A stretch of DNA of 36,635 nt, taken from the NCBI GenBank assembly GCA_035717485.1, contig DASTIQ010000100.1, forward strand, positions 1 through 36,635, in the 5' to 3' direction. A program made the translations under genes and the position numbers. The stretch comes from Thermoanaerobaculia bacterium. Lineage in GTDB: Bacteria; Acidobacteriota; Thermoanaerobaculia; UBA5066; DATFVB01. Positions 23,463 through 28,912 of this stretch are shown piece after piece (within the stretch, counting starts at the first letter, position 1; the number at the start of each line of letters is the position of its first letter). A model generated the notes under the pieces. It saw nothing but the letters and a program-made list of their open reading frames with translations. It had not been told where the DNA came from and ran no database searches.

Positions 23463-24053
23463 ATGGCTGAGGCGCCGCGTTTCGATCCGGCGCGAACCGC
23501 CGTCCTCAGCATGGACCTCCAGTCGGCGATCGTGGCCATTTACGTCAAGGACCCGGACGACTTCCTTTCGCGAGTCGTTCGCGTGCTGGATTGCGCTCGT
23601 GCCGCCGCCATGAGGGTCATCCACGTGAGGGTCGGTTTCCGGGCCGGTCTGCCCGAGGTCAGCTCCCGCAATCGGCTCTTCGGCGCCGTCAAGCAGTCCG
23701 CGCAACACCAGAAGCTGTTTTCCGGACCAACGGGAGAGATCCACTCCGCCGTGGCTCCCCGGGGGGACGACGTCGTGATCACGAAGCACCGCGTCAGCGC
23801 GTTCGCCGGGACGGACCTCGACCAGATCCTGCGTGCCAACGACATCGATACGCTCGTCCTCATGGGCATCGCCACGAGCGGCGTCGTGCTCTCCACGGCA
23901 CTGGAGGCTTCCGACGCCGACTACCGCCTGGTCGTCGTCGGGGACTGCTGCGCCGACCTGGACCGAGACCTCCACGCCTGCCTCCTCGAAAAGATGCTTC
24001 CGGGCCGAGCGACGGTCCTCTCCAGCGCGGAATTCGTCGAGGCGATGACCTAG
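23463..24053 (+). CDS. Isochorismatase-family protein lacking the catalytic cysteine
   Basis: 196 residues with the isochorismatase/cysteine-hydrolase fold: D18 in LSMDLQ, K108 in ITKHRVSAF, and the ...GIATSGVVLSTALEASDADYRLVVVGDCCAD segment in parts. The usual Cys of the D-K-C triad, in TxxCV after the GxAT motif, is Val141 here (TSGVV), as in a known subgroup with a non-standard site. It could thus bind rather than hydrolyse, or use another chemistry. A GGAAGGGAG ribosome-binding site precedes the ATG. Substrate unknown. Confidence 0.88.
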   Translation: MAEAPRFDPARTAVLSMDLQSAIVAIYVKDPDDFLSRVVRVLDCARAAAMRVIHVRVGFRAGLPEVSSRNRLFGAVKQSAQHQKLFSGPTGEIHSAVAPRGDDVVITKHRVSAFAGTDLDQILRANDIDTLVLMGIATSGVVLSTALEASDADYRLVVVGDCCADLDRDLHACLLEKMLPGRATVLSSAEFVEAMT

Positions 24054-24127
24054 GCGATGCCCCGCGCTGTCTCCATGCCCCATCCGGCGTCGCCGTCGCC
24101 CGTTATTCCGCGTCGGCGGACACATCG

Positions 24128-24562
24128 ATGACCATCCGGGATCTGGATCACGTCCAGGTTGCCATCCCGGAGGGCGAAGAAGAAAGGGCGCGTGATTTCT
24201 ACGGCGGAATCCTCGGCCTCCGGGAGCTGCCCAAACCCGCCAGCCTGGCGAGACGGGGCGGCGTGTGGTTCGCCGTCGGTTCCCGACAGCTCCACCTCGG
24301 CGTCGATGTCGATTTCCGGCCGGCGACGAAGGCTCATCCGGCGTTCCGGGTTCGCGATCTGGCGCGGCTCGTCGAGCGTTGCCGCCGGGCGAATGTCCCG
24401 GTCATGGACGATGAGCCGCTGGCCGGCTGCGTCCGCGTTTACCTGGCCGATCCGTTCGGAAATCGCATCGAGCTCCTTCAGCCTCTTTCCGGCGATGAAG
24501 ACCGAGAGCGATTGAACGGGTGCCGGCGGCGTCGCGCCGGCGGGAGGGGAGTCGGCAGATGA
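24128..24562 (+). CDS. Glyoxalase/VOC-family protein
   Basis: 144 residues with the vicinal-oxygen-chelate pattern: IRDLDHVQVAIPEGEEERARDFYGGILGLRE (beta-alpha-beta-beta), HLGVDVDF, and the closing VRVYLADPFGNRIELLQP, which is a signature of the family. H8 and the Glu of IELLQ are the likely metal ligands. The reaction cannot be named. The C-terminal tail (GCRRRRAGGRGVGR) is unusually basic. It follows the isochorismatase-like gene by 74 nt on the same strand. Confidence 0.85.
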   Translation: MTIRDLDHVQVAIPEGEEERARDFYGGILGLRELPKPASLARRGGVWFAVGSRQLHLGVDVDFRPATKAHPAFRVRDLARLVERCRRANVPVMDDEPLAGCVRVYLADPFGNRIELLQPLSGDEDRERLNGCRRRRAGGRGVGR

Positions 24563-24638
24563 TGGCGGCCCGGTCGGATCGCTCGTTCGAGGAGCCGCGG
24601 CGCCGCCGCCCGACCCTGCCCGCGACGCTCCTCGGCGG

Positions 24639-25490
24639 TCAGGACGGCAACGAGGTCCGCGAGCCGTTCGCCGCGCCCGACGGTCTCGCGAGCGCGAGTC
24701 GGAGCTCGCCCGAGAGCCGATCGAGCTTCTCGTGGAGCTCCGCGATCTCCACTTCCGCCTTCACGTTGATTTCGTAGTCCGCCTCGCTGCGGATCCGGTC
24801 CTTCGCGTCCTGTCGGTTCTGGCTCATCATGATGACCGGGGCCTGCAGGGCGGCCAGCATCGAGAGCACGAGGTTCAGCAGGATGAACGGGTACGGGTCC
24901 CAGCTCTTCTTCGCCGCCATGTTCGCGGTGATCCAGACCAGCATCATCGAGAGGAAGAGGATGATGAACTTCCAGCTGCCACCGAACGCCGCGACGGCGT
25001 CGGCGATGCGGTTCCCGACGGTCTCGCGCTCCTGGATGATCTCGTTCGGGTTCTGGATCCGATGCTTCAGGAGAGCGTCGGCGCGGCGGATCCTCTTCGT
25101 CAAGGCAGCGAGCACGTCGAGCGCCGCGTCGGGCTTGCGCTTCAGGAAATCGAGGAACTCGTCTCGCTCGAGGACGAGGGCTTCGACGTCGGTCAGGGCC
25201 ACCGCACCGGCCGAGCGGTTCCCGCCGTCGAACAGAGAGAGCTCGCCGAAGAGCTCGCCGGGCTCCACGACGTCGACGACGAGCTTCTCCCCCGATTCAT
25301 CGACGACCGAGAGCTCCACCCGTCCCTGGCGGAGAACGTAGCAGACTCCCCCCAGGTCGTGCTCGTGGAAGAGGCGCTCGCCGGCGGAGAAGTGCGCCTC
25401 CTCGGTGAGCGCGGCAACGGCGGCCCGCTCGTCGTCGTCCATCGTCTGGAACAGAGGAATGTCCCGAAGAAGATCGGCGTTTGTCGGCAT
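24639..25490 (-). CDS. Cyclic-nucleotide-binding domain fused to DUF1003 membrane domain
   Basis: 283 residues. Residues about 8-125 form a CAP-like cNMP-binding domain (LFQTMDDDERAAVAAL, VCYVLRQGRVELSVVDESGEKL, PGELFGELSLFDGGNRSAGAVALTDV with the FGELALF-R-A phosphate cassette). The DUF1003 part (about 140-245) has ETVGNRIADAVAAFGGSWKFI, two membrane helices and the SQNRQDAKDRIRSEADYEIN motif, then a coiled-coil tail. DUF1003 function is unknown; the fusion suggests a nucleotide-gated membrane protein. A TACAAT box lies just upstream. Confidence 0.9.
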   Translation of the reverse strand: MPTNADLLRDIPLFQTMDDDERAAVAALTEEAHFSAGERLFHEHDLGGVCYVLRQGRVELSVVDESGEKLVVDVVEPGELFGELSLFDGGNRSAGAVALTDVEALVLERDEFLDFLKRKPDAALDVLAALTKRIRRADALLKHRIQNPNEIIQERETVGNRIADAVAAFGGSWKFIILFLSMMLVWITANMAAKKSWDPYPFILLNLVLSMLAALQAPVIMMSQNRQDAKDRIRSEADYEINVKAEVEIAELHEKLDRLSGELRLALARPSGAANGSRTSLPS

Positions 25491-25496
25491 GCGCGA

Positions 25497-25502
25497 ATTG
25501 TA
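25497..25502 (-). promoter_or_regulatory. -10-like TACAAT box before the cNMP/DUF1003 gene
   Basis: On the minus strand TACAAT ends seven bases before the ATG at 25490, just after the upstream terminator. Transcription from it would begin at or near the start codon, so the mRNA could be leaderless. No convincing -35 element is present, which keeps confidence low. Confidence 0.4.
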
Positions 25503-25510
25503 TGCGGGGG

Positions 25511-25538
25511 GAAAAGAAAAGGGGCGGATTTCCGCCCC
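25511..25538 (-). terminator. Intrinsic terminator of the RRM gene
   Basis: On the minus strand GGGGCGGA-aa-TCCGCCCC (8-bp perfect stem; loops as AA or wider) is followed directly by TTTTCTTTT. It lies 29 bp past the RRM stop and is a clear Rho-independent terminator. Confidence 0.88.
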
Positions 25539-25566
25539 CCGGGTCGTCGGGAGAGAGGCTTCGTCC

Positions 25567-25848
25567 TCAGTACCGCCCGCGGCCTCCGCGCCCGCCCCCG
25601 CCCTCTTCGCGGGGCCTGGCCTCGTTGACGGTCAGCGCCCGTCCGCCGAGATCGCGGCCGTTCAGCGCGGACATCGCCGACTTGGCGGCCTGGTCGTCGG
25701 AAAACTCGACGAAGCCGAAACCCTTCGAGCGCCCGGTCTCCCGGTCCATGATGATCTTCACGGAGTCGGGATTTCCGTAGGCGCCGAAGAGCTCGCGCAG
25801 CTCGTCCTCGGTCGTGTTGTAGGAGAGGTTCCCCACGTAGAGTTTCAT
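25567..25848 (-). CDS. RRM-domain RNA-binding protein
   Basis: 93 residues: one RNA-recognition motif with RNP2 LYVGNL (residues 3-8) and RNP1 KGFGFVEF (about 42-49), followed by a short Gly/Arg tail (GGGGRGGRGRY). It is the typical small bacterial glycine-rich RNA-binding protein, in cyanobacteria often cold- or stress-induced. AGGATTCG precedes the ATG. A good sigma-70-type promoter lies 150 bp upstream (25996-26023) leaving a leader of about 140 nt, and a strong terminator follows, so it is its own transcription unit. Confidence 0.95.
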   Translation of the reverse strand: MKLYVGNLSYNTTEDELRELFGAYGNPDSVKIIMDRETGRSKGFGFVEFSDDQAAKSAMSALNGRDLGGRALTVNEARPREEGGGGRGGRGRY

Positions 25849-26181
25849 CGAATCCTCATCGGCCGGAACGCGCCGGCCCCGGCTCCTCGATTCCCGATGC
25901 AGCCGCCGGTCGAAGCCGCAACAGGTTCTCGCAATGCATCGTTCAGGAGTTCAGCAAGTGCCTCACAGAAGCGGCAGAACGATACGAGACCTCGAATTGT
26001 ACCGACGGAAAAAGGGAAATCAAGCGCGGCGCGGGCCTCGAACGGCCGCCCACGGCGTCCTCGACGTCGGAGGGTCGAATCGGCGAGCCGCAGGCTCGGG
26101 CGGGATGGCGCGACGAGGCGCGAACGAGAGCCGGGGGCCGGGCGGCACGCGCCCGTATTCGTCCGACGCATCCCCGCAGCC
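25849..26181 (-). other. Promoter and long 5' leader of the RRM gene
   Basis: Between the OsmC stop and the RRM start. It contains the promoter at 25996-26023; the remaining about 140 bases up to 25848 would be transcribed as an untranslated leader. No ORF with a ribosome-binding site is visible on either strand. A long leader on an RRM gene recalls cold-shock mRNAs, whose leaders regulate stability and translation; this is inference. Confidence 0.5.
25996..26023 (-). promoter_or_regulatory. Sigma-70-type promoter for the RRM gene
   Basis: On the minus strand TTGATT (26018-26023) and TACAAT (25996-26001) are separated by 16 bp, within an AT-rich patch in otherwise GC-rich DNA. This is the best-formed housekeeping-type promoter in the window, with both boxes close to consensus. 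The predicted start is near 25989. Confidence 0.7.
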
Positions 26182-26604
26182 CTACTCGAGGCGGGCGTCC
26201 ATCGTGATGTCGGCCTTGAGCAGCCTCGAAATGGGGCAGCCCGTTTTCGCGTTGGCGGCGGCCGTCTCGAACTTCGCGCGGTCCGCGTTCGGAACCTTCG
26301 CCGTGACGTCCAGATGGACCGCGGTCACGGTCCAGCCGGCCTCGAGCTTCTCCATCGTGACGGTCGCGGACGTCCGGATGCTGTCGGCGGTCATCCCCGC
26401 CGCGCCGAGCTGTCCCGAAAGCGCCATGCTGAAGCATCCCGCGTGCGCGGCGGCGATCAGCTCCTCGGGATTGGTGCCCGCGCCGTTCTCGAAGCGGGTC
26501 CCGAAGGAGTAGGCCGTCTCCTTCAGCGCGCCGCTGTCGCTCGAGATCTTTCCGCTTCCCTCTTTGAGGCTGCCGTTCCACACCGCCGAAGCTTTTCTCT
26601 TCAT
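26182..26604 (-). CDS. osmC: OsmC-family peroxiredoxin
   Basis: 140 residues in the classic OsmC layout: AVWNGSLKEGSGKISSDSG N-terminus, SFGTRFENGAGTNPEELIAAAHAGCFSMAL with C57, and NAKTGCPISRLLKADITMDARL with C123. R37 and E47/48 are the expected active-site partners. OsmC reduces organic hydroperoxides with a thiol pair in the cytoplasm. A GGAG ribosome-binding site precedes the ATG. It lies 79 nt downstream of the acidic ORF and metallothionein on the same strand, so these three may form a redox/metal stress operon. Confidence 0.94.
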   Translation of the reverse strand: MKRKASAVWNGSLKEGSGKISSDSGALKETAYSFGTRFENGAGTNPEELIAAAHAGCFSMALSGQLGAAGMTADSIRTSATVTMEKLEAGWTVTAVHLDVTAKVPNADRAKFETAAANAKTGCPISRLLKADITMDARLE

Positions 26605-26683
26605 CCTTTGTCTCCTCGGCCGCCGACTCTATCCGGCGGAGAAGCGTTTCTCCAAGCCCTCGAATCCCGCGGCGCCCCGGCGG

Positions 26684-26944
26684 TCAGGTTCGGCGGTCGC
26701 CGCGGTGGTGAGGATCGGATGGGGCCGGAGTCGCGGAGCCGGGACGGCGTTTCTCGACGTTGTCCTCGGCTCCGCTCCAGCCGTCGTTCTCGGGGGCGTC
26801 GGCCTGCGCGACGTCCTCCGCCGCGGCGCTTCGGTCGCCGGCGAAATCGGAATCTCCGTCCGCCTGAGGGCGGGCCGCGCGCCCGGCGGGAAACGGTTTC
26901 TCCGCGGCGGCGGATTCGCGAGACGGCTTGCCGGTCTTCGCCAT
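26684..26944 (-). CDS. Acidic disordered small protein coupled to the metallothionein
   Basis: An 86-residue ORF whose ATG overlaps the metallothionein stop by one base (TGATG), which implies translational coupling. It is rich in Ala, Asp, Glu, Pro, Gly and Arg/Lys, with no hydrophobic core and no Cys (SDFAGDRSAAAEDVAQADAPE), and ends in a Pro/His/Arg-rich segment (PAPSDPHHRGDRRT). Third-position GC is high as in real genes. It is not recognised and could be intrinsically disordered; the His pair and acidic run could bind metal. A longer frame to 27070 overlaps the metallothionein and is not used. Confidence 0.5.
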   Translation of the reverse strand: MAKTGKPSRESAAAEKPFPAGRAARPQADGDSDFAGDRSAAAEDVAQADAPENDGWSGAEDNVEKRRPGSATPAPSDPHHRGDRRT

Positions 26945-27093
26945 CACGCGCTCGCGCAGGTGGAATGGCCGCACGGACAGTGTCGGCCGTGGCGCCCCGT
27001 CGTCTGCGCGTCGGCGCACGAATCGCTGCAGAATTTCTTTCCGCCTCTCTGGACTCCCGTTTCCCGGCAATGACAGCCTTCGTGTTCACACAT
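26944..27093 (-). CDS. SmtA-type bacterial metallothionein
   Basis: A 49-residue protein with nine cysteines and six histidines. The pattern MCEHEGCHC, then GGKKFCSDSCADA, then HCPCGHSTCASA follows the SmtA/BmtA plan: C-x3-C-x-C-like N-terminal cluster, a central (G)K-x-(F/Y)CSxxCA, and a C-terminal CxCGHxxC cluster. These fold around Zn/Cd/Cu ions in thiolate clusters. A GGTGGAGGTGAAACCC leader with a strong GGAGG supports the ATG at 27093. It overlaps the next ORF by one base. It acts in the cytoplasm in metal storage and detoxification. No SmtB/ArsR repressor is adjacent. Confidence 0.88.
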   Translation of the reverse strand: MCEHEGCHCRETGVQRGGKKFCSDSCADAQTTGRHGRHCPCGHSTCASA

Positions 27094-27215
27094 GGGTTTC
27101 ACCTCCACCGAATTCGCAGCAAGATCGCTGCCGGCAGGCGGGTGGGAAGTGCCTTCTTCCTCCTTTCCGGTTGTGCGCGGAAATCATTGGAAAGGCAGCT
27201 CTTGCGGGATATCCG

Positions 27216-27231
27216 TGGCACGGAAAGTGCT
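27216..27231 (+). promoter_or_regulatory. Sigma-54-like promoter element
   Basis: TGGCACG-gaaa-GTGCT matches the sigma-54 consensus TGGCACG-N4-TTGCW at all but one position, with GG (27217-27218) and GC (27229-27230) separated by exactly 10 bases. The predicted start near 27242 leaves a 45-base leader with a GGAGGTTG ribosome-binding site before the ATG at 27287. It is the best such site noticed in the window; chance matches are possible in GC-rich DNA. A sigma-54 activator is encoded at 33175-34794. Confidence 0.55.
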
Positions 27232-27286
27232 CCTTCGAATAGCGGAGCCAATCCCGGTTCCAGCGGTTTCAGACGGAGGTTGAGAA

Positions 27287-27787
27287 ATGAAGAATCCTTT
27301 GAATACGACGCTTTTCGGCGCCGCCCTTCTCGTGGCGGCGGCCGGTTTCGCGCAGAGCTCCACGAGCCCCCAGAAGGGCGACGAAGATCGAACCCCGACT
27401 TCGTCGACGAGCTCGTCGACCACCAACAACACGGATAGCGGCTCGACCGGCAGCACGTCGGGGAGCACCTACGGCTCGACGACCGGAAGCACCAGCGGAA
27501 GCGCGACCGGCAGCACGGGAACGTCGGGAACGAGCGGAACCTACGGCACGACGGGCTCGACCTACGGGTCGTCGACGATGGCGCCGCGGACCTACGCCGG
27601 GACGGTCAAGACGATCGACGCCGGCCACACGCTCGTGATCACGATGGCCAACGGCCGGACGCAGACCTTCGACATCAGCGGCTCGCCGACGATGGACAAC
27701 TCCGTCGCGGTGGGAAGCCGCGTGCGGGTGAAGCAGACGGTCGACGCCAGCGGACACACGGTCGTGACCGTCGAACCCTATCGCTGA
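27287..27787 (+). CDS. Secreted Ser/Thr/Gly-rich protein with 'GTV...' beta domain, copy 3
   Basis: 166 residues: a signal peptide (MKNPLNTTLFGAALLVAAAGFA), then about 75 residues of low-complexity Ser/Thr/Gly (repeats of GST, SGT, TGS, YGS), then the C-terminal domain YAGTVKTIDAGHTLVI ... QTFDI ... VGSRVRVKQTVDASGHTVVTV, clearly related to the copies at 15966 and 17798. The low-complexity stretch may be a flexible or O-glycosylated spacer. A strong GGAGGTTG site and a sigma-54-like element lie upstream, and a perfect terminator lies 20 bp after the stop. Function unknown. Confidence 0.85.
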   Translation: MKNPLNTTLFGAALLVAAAGFAQSSTSPQKGDEDRTPTSSTSSSTTNNTDSGSTGSTSGSTYGSTTGSTSGSATGSTGTSGTSGTYGTTGSTYGSSTMAPRTYAGTVKTIDAGHTLVITMANGRTQTFDISGSPTMDNSVAVGSRVRVKQTVDASGHTVVTVEPYR

Positions 27788-28410
27788 ACGCTGTTCGAGC
27801 GACGATGGGACGCCCGACCGGGCGTCCTTTTTTTTGCGTGTCGCCCCGTTTTCGCCTCGCGTCCGCGCTTCGAGGCGATCACGACGAGGCGGTCGGGAGC
27901 CGGCCCGAGATAGTTGAACGGCGTGCAGGTGACCAGCGTGAGCTTCGGGGTCCGGGTGGGCCGTTCGAGCTCGACGTGATCGGGAGTCACGACGAGGACG
28001 CGCTCCACGACGTAATCGTCCACGCCCGCCCCGGTGATGAGCGAGAAGACGTCCCCGGCGACGGCGGACTCGAGCGGGGAGAAGTACGAGGTGCGGTGGG
28101 CGGCGATCACGCAGTTGCGGCGCCGATCCGGCACGCCGGGGAGCGCGGTGCCGTCGACGAGCCCCGCACCGCGGCGGAGCTCGGACTCGGCGGTTCCCTG
28201 GTAAACGGGGGCGAGCAGCCCGAAACGAGGGAATTCGATCCAGGCGATCGCCTGGTCGAAATCGGCGCCCGGGGGCGCCTCCGGCGGACAGTGGAAGCCG
28301 TCCGGGTGAAACGCGGGATCATCGCCCGGCAACTGGGCCGAGACCGCACCGGAGCCGCTCGCGAGCACGAGCGCGGCTCCGATGCAGCGAACGAGCCGGC
28401 CGGCACTCAC
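27778..28410 (-). CDS. Exported sortase-family transpeptidase
   Basis: 210 residues from a GTG at 28410, which has GGAGG six bases upstream (a GTG at 28431 would add 7 residues). A signal peptide or anchor (LVRCIGAALVLASGSGAVSA) is followed by a sortase domain: AIAWIEFPRFGLLAPVYQGT, the catalytic His in CVIAAHRTSYFSPL (H105), the TLVTCTPFNYLG cysteine (C162) and APDRLVV arginine (R174). The H-C-R triad is complete. Sortases link proteins to peptidoglycan or other acceptors by cleaving LPxT-like tails; they are rare in Gram-negatives. No LPxT protein is seen nearby. The basic C-terminal tail is encoded across the terminator of the convergent gene and overlaps it by 10 bp. Confidence 0.87.
   Translation of the reverse strand: MSAGRLVRCIGAALVLASGSGAVSAQLPGDDPAFHPDGFHCPPEAPPGADFDQAIAWIEFPRFGLLAPVYQGTAESELRRGAGLVDGTALPGVPDRRRNCVIAAHRTSYFSPLESAVAGDVFSLITGAGVDDYVVERVLVVTPDHVELERPTRTPKLTLVTCTPFNYLGPAPDRLVVIASKRGREAKTGRHAKKRTPGRASHRRSNSVQR
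27807..27835 (+). terminator. Perfect intrinsic terminator
   Basis: (G)GGACGCCC-gacc-GGGCGTCC(T) forms an 8-bp perfect stem followed directly by eight T residues. It ends the transcript of the plus-strand Ser/Thr-rich gene. Because the minus-strand sortase gene reads through this block, the same bases encode part of the sortase C-terminal tail. Confidence 0.95.
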
Positions 28411-28444
28411 GAGGCGCCTCCGGGTTGCCACGAGCGGTTCCGCC

Positions 28445-28759
28445 TCAGCGGGCGAGACGCGCGGCGAACTTCAGGGCTTCCTTGTAGCCCTTCGTCTTTC
28501 GGAGCTTCTTGACCTGCTCCTTCTGGACCTTCGACAGCCGGCGCACCAGGGTCATGTATCGGGCCTGCAGGACCCGAAGCTGCCGCGTGGCTTTCGGAAG
28601 GTTCTTCTTGACGATCTTCCGCGTCGCCTTGCGTCCCCGCTTGATGCCGCGCCGGGTTTCCTTGACGGCGACTCTCGCGAGAGGTTCGAGGGCCTCGACC
28701 AGATCGTCCAGTCCGGACTTCAAATCTTCGATGATCGTGAATACGTTCGTCTTTGCCAA
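28445..28759 (-). CDS. Small highly basic protein, unknown family
   Basis: From a TTG at 28759 with a strong GAGGAGG ribosome-binding site, this is 104 residues. The first part is a short acidic/hydrophobic helix (NVFTIIEDLKSGLDDLVEAL), the rest is Lys/Arg-rich and helical (VKETRRGIKRGRKATRKIVKKNLPKATRQLRVL, and KVQKEQVKKLRKTKGYKEAL, in segments), with pI clearly above 10. It resembles histone-H1-like or HU-accessory proteins in composition but matches none I know. A TACAAT box lies 20 bp upstream. It may be a nucleoid or RNA-associated protein. It is followed by the sortase gene after 34 nt. Confidence 0.75.
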   Translation of the reverse strand: MAKTNVFTIIEDLKSGLDDLVEALEPLARVAVKETRRGIKRGRKATRKIVKKNLPKATRQLRVLQARYMTLVRRLSKVQKEQVKKLRKTKGYKEALKFAARLAR

Positions 28760-28780
28760 AGTGTCCTCCTCACCCGATCG

Positions 28781-28786
28781 ATTGTA
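28781..28786 (-). promoter_or_regulatory. -10-like TACAAT box before the basic-protein gene
   Basis: TACAAT on the minus strand lies 21 bp upstream of the TTG start, with the ribosome-binding site in between. A -35 at 16-18 bp was not found, so a strict sigma-70 promoter is not established. Confidence 0.4.
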
Positions 28787-28837
28787 TCGGATCGCACGCC
28801 CGCCGCCTGATGCCGATGCCCTGTTCGTCGAAAACCC

Positions 28838-28868
28838 TGACTGTGACTGACTATTTGTGTGACTGTCG
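28838..28868. repeat. TGACTG short repeats in an AT-rich patch
   Basis: CTGACTG, GTGACTG and GTGACTGTC words recur within 31 bp that include a TATTTGTGT stretch, downstream of emrB and upstream of the basic-protein promoter. They may be binding sites for a regulator of the basic-protein gene. No family can be named. Confidence 0.3.
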
Positions 28869-28912
28869 TGTTCACGGCGCTCGGAGGCACACATTCGAAA
28901 CCGCGCCCGCCC

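Noticed and set aside
23591-24127. N-terminal extension of the VOC protein
   Set aside because: It lies out of frame over the isochorismatase-like gene and is Arg-rich; the family pattern begins at the ATG at 24128.
27190-27206. Second GG...GC pair (GGCAGCTCTTGC) near the sigma-54 element
   Set aside because: The GG-GC spacing is 8 rather than 10 bases.
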